Source: Sphaerospermopsis torques-reginae ITEP-024
Lineage (GTDB): Bacteria; Cyanobacteriota; Cyanobacteriia; Cyanobacteriales; Nostocaceae
Length of the DNA: 64,000 bases
Assembly (NCBI RefSeq): GCF_019598945.1
Contig: NZ_CP080598.1
Span: 248,001 to 312,000 of the forward strand
Direction of reading: 5' to 3'
A program made the translations under genes and the position numbers. The notes beneath the pieces were generated by a model. The model did not search any database. It was not told the DNA's origin and worked only from the letters and a program-made list of their open reading frames with translations. Positions 58,086 through 64,000 of this stretch are shown here, in pieces (position 1 is the stretch's first letter; every line of letters starts with the position of its first letter).

Positions 58086-60884
58086 TTATTTAATTTTTGC
58101 TCCTTGTTCAACTATCTTTTTGTAAATGCCTATTTTTTGTTGAATTAAACAATTGATTTGCTGTAATGATGCTTGGCGTGATTTTAATAAAAAACTGTGA
58201 GCTTTATTCATGAGTGCATTGTTATCACTCAATTTTTGATAGTGCAGATTAGAGGGATGATGGGTGATAGATTTTAAATCTTCCAGAGAAATTAAAGGTG
58301 GATTTTGGAAATTACTGTTGGGTTTTAATTGAACTTGAGTTTGACTATTTACCCCAGAAAGAGAATACAAGGGTGATAAATCTAATTCAACTTGATGGCT
58401 GACGAGTTTGGCTAATCCTCTAATAATTGAAGTATGATCATCTACTCCCCTTCTATTCATAGATACAGCGAGGTGTTCTTTTTCTTTGAGGGTTGAATTT
58501 ATCCAGCGGGTACAATTGCTACCAACTCCTACTTCAATAAATATTCTGATGTTGTCATTGTAGACGCGGTTAATTAAACGGGGAAAATCAAGTTGTTGAC
58601 AGAGACTTTTAGCAATGTTATGTCCTATAGTTTGACTATCAATTGTAATTGGTTCGTAATTTGCAGCCGAATAAAAAGTAGATTCTGGTATTTCTTGAAT
58701 CGGCAATGTGTTAATTTTCGCAAGTTCATTGTACTCTGATTCCATTGGTTGACAATGAATTACATGATTTATTGATGTAGGAAAAGCATCACATTTTAGT
58801 TCTTCAATGACTCGTTTACAAGCTTGTATTTCTCCTGCAATCACAACTTCTTCGGGTGTGTTAATTAATGAAATATACACACGGTTTTCATGTTTGATTG
58901 CTTCCTTAACTTCTGATATTGGACATATAACAATGTAGTTACTCCAAAATTCTGGAACATTGCTATTTAAAGGTATCCCCCAAGCTTTACGAACTGCATT
59001 TTTCGTTCCTGATAGTTGGGTTTTAAATAAAGGAGATGAGTTCAAGTAATCACTGGTATTTTTAAAGCTAGTCCAAATACCTTGGGCTAACATCATGCTG
59101 GTTTCACCAAGACTGTAGCCAAAAGCGCATTGAGATTGAATTTGAAAATAATTTTTGAGAATTGCTGTGATGATCCCAGCAATGCCAACTTCTGCCTCCA
59201 GCATTGTTACTGGGTCATCTATTAATTGCTGTTCTATGACTTCTAATTGTCTTTTTGTCAGTTTATTGATGCTGCGGGGATAAATTATTTTTTCAATCTT
59301 AGCAACTCGTTCATAAACGTTGTTAATTACTGGATCGTCATAAATTTTCGGAAATAGTCGGAAGAGGTTACGACCTATGCCAAGATAAGATGTGAAAGAG
59401 CCGGGATAAACGAAAGCAATTTTACCTTTTTTTCCCTGTGGGTTGGCTGTAAAATAACTGCCAAGAGGAGTTTGCCAATCTTTGCCAGTCTCAAAGGCAA
59501 TGTTAACACCTTGAATTGCCCGATCTATTTCTCTTGTTAATTCTTCTTGATTACGTGCTAAAATTGCTATGGTGTAATTTTGATTTTGATGTTTTTGATG
59601 TTTTTGAAATTCTCTAAATGTTTGGTTAGCTAGTTGGGATAAAGTAGGATAATTTTGCAGATTTTTTTGCAGTGTGAAAATTTTGTCTAGGAGTGAAGAT
59701 TGATTTTTGGCAGCTATAGCAAATAAATAATAAGGGATTTGTTCTAAATATTTGCTGCTGCGTTCTATTTGACTGGGATCTTCTGACAAAATTAAATGTA
59801 CATAACTGCCATCAGCTTCCATGCTATTAATAGCAGCTATTCTTCTATTCGCACCTGATTCTAAAAACCAAGGTTTAGATTCTGTGGCAACATAAAAAGG
59901 ACTACCACGCCAAACATCTGGTTTTTTTACACCACTCCATTGGGGAACTGCGGGAATGTAGCGGTAATATAAACAAAGTGCTGTTTTAATTAAGCTGATA
60001 ATTCCTGATGCTGTGTGAGTGTCACCAATGTTAGCCTTAACGCTACCTAAAGCACAATTGAAATAACTATTTAAATTTGTTTCTCCTGTTGTATAAGCTG
60101 TGATTAAACCTTGAATTTCTGCTTCATCTTGTTGGGTAATTCCACTAGCATAAACTTCCAGATAACCAATATCTTTGGCTTCAATTTCTGCCAGAGAAAA
60201 AGCTGTTTGACAAGCTTGGGTGACAGCTTCTGGTTGATATGGAGAATTTTGCAATACACTTAAAGCATCAATTACTGCATATATGCAATTATTCTCTTCT
60301 CTGGCTACATCATGAAGTTGCAATACTACTGCTGCTGCACCTTCTCCTGTTAAAGTTTCATGAGCGTTTCGGTCATAACTGAGGGTCTGTATATCTATGC
60401 GGTGATTTTCCTGTCTAGCAAAGTTCATTGCTGCTAATAAAACAGCATCTACTTGCTTATTTGTTAAGAGCTTTTGTGCTAAATTTAAGGCTGAAAAAAC
60501 TGAATTTTCTTCAGCAAAAGCGGGACTTGTTGCATCCCAAAGCCGGGAAATATAGCTGGCTAATTTATCTTGGTGCTGAGTTTGGGATTTACTCACCATG
60601 ATCACTGCAATTTTTGTATCTGGTCGCAGTTTAATATTTTTGAGAGTATTATCAGCCACTTTTAACATTAATTGTTGTTGTGGTGATAATTTTTCAATTT
60701 CTGCTAAGGGAATTGGTAAGGATGATATTTGACTATCGTTTTGACTATAATTAATAGGTGTAAAATATTGTTTTCCTTGGTAAATACTGCGTTCAAAATC
60801 GTCTAATTCTTGACAATCACTAACAAGACAATTCATGCCGATAATTGCCATTTTTGGAAGTTTATTTTGTGCAAATTCTTTCAT
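58086..60884 (-). CDS. PfaB-like protein: degenerate ketosynthase plus acyltransferase
   Basis: The protein has about 932 residues from ATG 60884 (MKEFAQNKLPKMAIIGMNC), chosen because GGAG lies 7 bases before it. About residues 1-390 are a KS-like domain that lacks the TACSSS active site (FSALNLAQKLLTNKQVDAVL there) but keeps GEGAAAVVL and GSVKANIGDTHTASG. A linker follows, and then an AT with FAYPGSFTS-like KIAFVYPGSFTS and GYSLGETSMM (AT serine near 600) and FIEVGVGSNCTRWI. It resembles PfaB/HglC: AT activity for a PfaA synthase with an inactive KS. No other AT in the window serves the partial PKS. Confidence 0.85.
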   Translation of the reverse strand: MKEFAQNKLPKMAIIGMNCLVSDCQELDDFERSIYQGKQYFTPINYSQNDSQISSLPIPLAEIEKLSPQQQLMLKVADNTLKNIKLRPDTKIAVIMVSKSQTQHQDKLASYISRLWDATSPAFAEENSVFSALNLAQKLLTNKQVDAVLLAAMNFARQENHRIDIQTLSYDRNAHETLTGEGAAAVVLQLHDVAREENNCIYAVIDALSVLQNSPYQPEAVTQACQTAFSLAEIEAKDIGYLEVYASGITQQDEAEIQGLITAYTTGETNLNSYFNCALGSVKANIGDTHTASGIISLIKTALCLYYRYIPAVPQWSGVKKPDVWRGSPFYVATESKPWFLESGANRRIAAINSMEADGSYVHLILSEDPSQIERSSKYLEQIPYYLFAIAAKNQSSLLDKIFTLQKNLQNYPTLSQLANQTFREFQKHQKHQNQNYTIAILARNQEELTREIDRAIQGVNIAFETGKDWQTPLGSYFTANPQGKKGKIAFVYPGSFTSYLGIGRNLFRLFPKIYDDPVINNVYERVAKIEKIIYPRSINKLTKRQLEVIEQQLIDDPVTMLEAEVGIAGIITAILKNYFQIQSQCAFGYSLGETSMMLAQGIWTSFKNTSDYLNSSPLFKTQLSGTKNAVRKAWGIPLNSNVPEFWSNYIVICPISEVKEAIKHENRVYISLINTPEEVVIAGEIQACKRVIEELKCDAFPTSINHVIHCQPMESEYNELAKINTLPIQEIPESTFYSAANYEPITIDSQTIGHNIAKSLCQQLDFPRLINRVYNDNIRIFIEVGVGSNCTRWINSTLKEKEHLAVSMNRRGVDDHTSIIRGLAKLVSHQVELDLSPLYSLSGVNSQTQVQLKPNSNFQNPPLISLEDLKSITHHPSNLHYQKLSDNNALMNKAHSFLLKSRQASLQQINCLIQQKIGIYKKIVEQGAKIK

Positions 60885-61022
60885 GATCATTCTCCATTTT
60901 TCAGAATTAATAGAAGATATCACGCAAAGTCGCAGAGAAAAGAAGATTATTATCTAATGCAGAGATTCAGAGGGTAAAATCTACATTTTTGCTCTGTGTC
61001 TCTGCGTTTTTGCCTGAGGTAT

Positions 61023-64000
61023 CTAACCTATTTGTTTGGTCAAAAGTGTTCCTTTAGCGCCAATCATGCGATTATAAATTTGTCCTTGTTGATTGTGGGT
61101 AATAACATCAGCAACTACGTTTGATTCTGTTTTGGATTTGACTTCACAAGTTACATAAAATGTTTCCCCAAAGGGAACGGGTGCAAATTGTTCAAAGTTG
61201 AGAATTTCTGAGGGTAAACAACCTATTTGATGAAAGTGTTGTGTCCAAATCCAGAGAGAATGAATCTGCACATCTGCTATATAGGGGTTGAATGTCTGCA
61301 CTGGAAATTGTCCCTGTTGCTGTGCTGTTGGTTCTGGTAATTTACATTCAATGGTGAGTTTACCAGGACTAGCATTTAATACTGATTTTACGCCTTGAAA
61401 GATAGTTCCGTGAAATAGGCTACTTCCCCCATTTTGATATAGTAATGGATTGGTAGATAGAAATTGTTCATCTTGGTTTAAGTTCAACAATTCATAGTTA
61501 GGAGGTGTGGGAATTTCCCGTTTTAAAATCAGATTCGTACTGAAATGATATCTGATTTTTCCTTCGGGGGTGATACTGCTAATTTTAGCAGCTATTTGTA
61601 TTTCTTTGTTTTCAATTTTAGCAATTTCTTGAATTTCTAGTGTGTATTCATTTGCTGAATTTTCATCAAAGACAATTCCTTTTAAAACTTTGAAGTTAGG
61701 ACAACTAAAGGCTTTAAAACCGGGATATAGTTGTTCACAAGTGTTAGCCATCCATAATAGTCCACAAGTTGCGGGAAGCACGGGACGACCTGCTATAACA
61801 TGATCGTGTAAAAATGGATTGGATGCTAATGTTAATTGACGTTTGATGTGATAGGTTTTTAAGTCACTGGGTAAGGTGGGAGGAATATAAACTAAGGGAC
61901 TACCAATTACTACTTGTGTTGTATTTGAATTGGTATTTCTCAGTTCATTAACTAACATTTGTGTGCCGATTTCTAGGGGTATAGTTTCAATTCCTCTTTC
62001 TGCAAATGCTGTCTTTAATTCTGGTGATACCATGCCACTCTCCCAGGGACCCCAGTTAATAGCAACTACATGACAATGAGGGTAATTCTGTTTGATAATA
62101 TGGGCTGATTTGTTGAGGATTTCGTTAGCAAGTGCATAATCTGATTGTCCCACATTTCCATAAAAACCAACTACTGAAGAAAATAAGATTAAATATTGCA
62201 GTTGGCTTGGTGGTACACAATGCAGCAGGTTTTCTAAACCTTGAACTTTGGCAGTGTAAACTGTTTCAAAGTCTTGAATTGTTTTTTTCTCAATTCGTTT
62301 ATCAGCTAAGTTACCAGCACCGTGAATAATTCCAGTTATCGCCCCTAACCTTTCAATTACAGGTGCAAGTTTTTCTGTTAATAAATTTCTATCAGTGATA
62401 TCTACACTCAAATATTCAGCTTTTCCTCCTGCTTTTTCAATGGCTTTTAATGTATTTTGAATTTTTCTTTGAGAGGAAATCAATTGATATTTTCTTTGCA
62501 CCATGATGGGGGTTGGTTTTTCTCCTTTGGCGAGAAAATCCTCCATAATTTGCTGTTTTAATTCCGCTTCATTTTCATAACCCTCTGCCCAAACTGGTTC
62601 TGGTTCTGTACTGGAACGACCTAAAAGAATGAATTTACATTGAGATTCTTGGGCTAATTTAATCACACATTGGGCAGTGATTCCTTTTGCGCCACCACTA
62701 ACTAAAAATACTTGATCTTTGGTAATGGGTAATTGATGATTAGTAATGGTTAATGGGGTAGGTTCTGCAACTAAAGTAAATCTACCTTTGTTGTTATATC
62801 CTACTTCTGTAACTAATAAATTTGGATCTTGCAATTCTGCAAGGATGTATTTTACCGATGTTTCTGCATTTAAATCAGGACTTAAATCCAGGGAACGACA
62901 AAATACTGTTTCCCATTCTTGATTTAAACTTTTAGTCAGTCCAAATAGTCCCGCACTAATAGGACTAAAATTATTGGTTTTTCCTAATCCAAATTCCCCA
63001 TCTAACCGCGCAATGCTTAAAAAACAACTACGTCCTTTTGTTGCTGCTTGATTGAGTGATTCTTTGAGATATTTGGCGATTAAAAAGACATGACGGAGAA
63101 TGGTTTTTTCTGTTTCCGAACTATCACTGAATACAGAGTGTAGATGAATGAAAGAACCTACAAGACCAAACTTATTAGAAATATCGGTTAACTGTTGCTC
63201 TAAACTTTCTTCTTGCCAATCATTTAATTTTATCTGATTAATTCCTACAGGTAAATCTGATTGCGTAGAGGGAAAGCTTAAAACTACAATTTTACAACCT
63301 CTACCTGTTAAAATCCTAGCTAATTTTTCGGTCGTTGGTGAACCATCATCAGTGATTAAAACAATGTGATTTTCAGGAATGGTGAAATCTAAACTATCAG
63401 GTTGGGGTAGTGGTTTTAATTTTGCTGGACTGCGAAGAATTTTGTGATGAAATTCCCGTTCTTTGACATCCTGTTTTTCTTGCGTCAACAACTGGGTTAA
63501 ACCCTCAGCTTGATGTTGCATATACTCGGCAATTTCTCCCAGTGTCCGCAGTTGTCCTAATTCTTCTGGATTCGGTTTGGGTAAGTCGGGATAAAGTTCT
63601 AGCAGTCCTCCTAAAATTTCTACTCTTTTGATGGAATCAATTCCTAAATCTGCTTCAATATCCATTGAGAGTTCTAACATTTCTACAGGATAACCTGTTT
63701 TATCACTAACAATGTTGAGCAGAATCTTACTCAAATCTGTGGGGATTTTTATTTGTTGATTTTCAGATTTAACTAATACATCTTCGTTGGAATAAATGAC
63801 AATTGCAGCATTAGTTTGTGTATCACTCAGATTGGTTGAATATGCCAAAAATTGTGGTTCATGTTCAACAGTTTTATGAGGAACTTCTACAAACATTTGT
63901 GCGGGTAATTTTTGAGTTTCTTTTGTTTCTGAATTCTCTACTTTTTGTTCTATTTTTTGATTTAGCAACTCTGGAACTAGAGTTTTTATATACTCGGCAA
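61023..64000 (-). CDS. PfaA/HglE-type polyketide/fatty-acid synthase: ACP-KR-DH part (partial)
   Basis: The frame stays open to the right edge (AEYIKTLVPELLNQK precedes the TTG at 63968), so the 5' part lies outside. Visible order: the end of an upstream unit, an acyl carrier site LGIDSIKRVEILGGLLELYP (Ser about residue 112), a KR with SGGAKGITAQ, LGRSS, HGAGNLADKRI, FSSVVGFYGNVGQSDYALAN, and a hot-dog dehydratase with HVIAGRPVLP (HxxxGxxxxP). The product would be a reduced, hydroxylated or dehydrated long chain. KS and AT are expected upstream, probably with further carrier domains. Confidence 0.9.
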   Translation of the reverse strand, partial: AEYIKTLVPELLNQKIEQKVENSETKETQKLPAQMFVEVPHKTVEHEPQFLAYSTNLSDTQTNAAIVIYSNEDVLVKSENQQIKIPTDLSKILLNIVSDKTGYPVEMLELSMDIEADLGIDSIKRVEILGGLLELYPDLPKPNPEELGQLRTLGEIAEYMQHQAEGLTQLLTQEKQDVKEREFHHKILRSPAKLKPLPQPDSLDFTIPENHIVLITDDGSPTTEKLARILTGRGCKIVVLSFPSTQSDLPVGINQIKLNDWQEESLEQQLTDISNKFGLVGSFIHLHSVFSDSSETEKTILRHVFLIAKYLKESLNQAATKGRSCFLSIARLDGEFGLGKTNNFSPISAGLFGLTKSLNQEWETVFCRSLDLSPDLNAETSVKYILAELQDPNLLVTEVGYNNKGRFTLVAEPTPLTITNHQLPITKDQVFLVSGGAKGITAQCVIKLAQESQCKFILLGRSSTEPEPVWAEGYENEAELKQQIMEDFLAKGEKPTPIMVQRKYQLISSQRKIQNTLKAIEKAGGKAEYLSVDITDRNLLTEKLAPVIERLGAITGIIHGAGNLADKRIEKKTIQDFETVYTAKVQGLENLLHCVPPSQLQYLILFSSVVGFYGNVGQSDYALANEILNKSAHIIKQNYPHCHVVAINWGPWESGMVSPELKTAFAERGIETIPLEIGTQMLVNELRNTNSNTTQVVIGSPLVYIPPTLPSDLKTYHIKRQLTLASNPFLHDHVIAGRPVLPATCGLLWMANTCEQLYPGFKAFSCPNFKVLKGIVFDENSANEYTLEIQEIAKIENKEIQIAAKISSITPEGKIRYHFSTNLILKREIPTPPNYELLNLNQDEQFLSTNPLLYQNGGSSLFHGTIFQGVKSVLNASPGKLTIECKLPEPTAQQQGQFPVQTFNPYIADVQIHSLWIWTQHFHQIGCLPSEILNFEQFAPVPFGETFYVTCEVKSKTESNVVADVITHNQQGQIYNRMIGAKGTLLTKQIG

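Noticed and set aside
61023-64000. Start of the synthase at the TTG at 63968
   Set aside because: The frame continues upstream to the window edge with residues (AEYIKTLVPEL) that look like the end of a carrier domain, so the gene is partial and begins outside.

Overview
The window looks like chromosome from a filamentous, heterocyst-type cyanobacterium (Nostocales, Anabaena/Dolichospermum/Aphanizomenon-like). The grounds are AT-rich DNA with many GCGATCGC (HIP1) octamers, 7-bp short tandemly repeated repeats between genes, photosystem I psaK, the pipX-pipY-sepF-proC block, two CYP110-type P450s, the Ser/Thr kinase type with HRDISPDN, and a PfaA/PfaB/PfaD-like synthase of the kind used for heterocyst glycolipids. 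Species cannot be fixed from the sequence alone.

Layout. 0-2.7 kb: end of a type I restriction specificity subunit, tRNA-Ala(GGC), psaK, sufE, and an alpha/beta hydrolase that lacks the nucleophile serine. 2.7-6.7 kb: a probable zinc-handling group (CobW-type GTPase behind a Zur/Fur-like palindrome, WD40 protein, small secreted Cys protein, ZnuA-like lipoprotein with an altered ligand motif). 6.7-9.5 kb: CYP110 P450 and a saccharopine-dehydrogenase-like oxidoreductase. 9.6-19.4 kb: an accessory island of toxin-antitoxin pieces (two MazF systems, a RelE relic, VapBC with a papain-fold toxin-like gene, ParD, an orphan HicB), Uma2, GUN4-domain, GIY-YIG and GxxExxY proteins. Relic copies of antitoxin 5' ends and of a neighbouring housekeeping gene show repeated small duplications. 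19.4-26.5 kb: phosphoketolase-like enzyme, second CYP110, two double-glycine-leader peptides, glgA. 26.5-27.9 kb: an IS4-family element whose transposase is interrupted by a TA-flanked MITE. 28-42 kb: mostly chromosomal genes (D-Ala-D-Ala dipeptidase, yidD, phytol-kinase-like, nitronate monooxygenase-like with divergent ArsR regulator, PaaK-like ligase, two tandem membrane Ser/Thr kinases, small proteins, Ski2-type helicase). 42-45 kb: HicAB, a pentapeptide-HNH protein, a RelE-type pair. 44.9-47.7 kb: proC, sepF, pipY, pipX.

48-64 kb is a minus-strand lipid/polyketide-like cluster running in from the right edge. In transcription order it holds a PfaA-like synthase (ACP-KR-DH part), a PfaB-like KS/AT protein, a PfaD-like enoyl reductase, a condensation/PapA-like acyltransferase, a free acyl carrier protein, a TubC-docking-domain protein of unknown function, an SDR epimerase/reductase, a methyltransferase, a second SDR and a second methyltransferase. 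By inference it makes a long-chain polyol or hydroxy-fatty chain that is released or esterified by the acyltransferase and then tailored. This cluster, and especially the docking-domain protein, is the best candidate for something undescribed. The GG-leader peptide pair and the papain-fold toxin operon are the next best.
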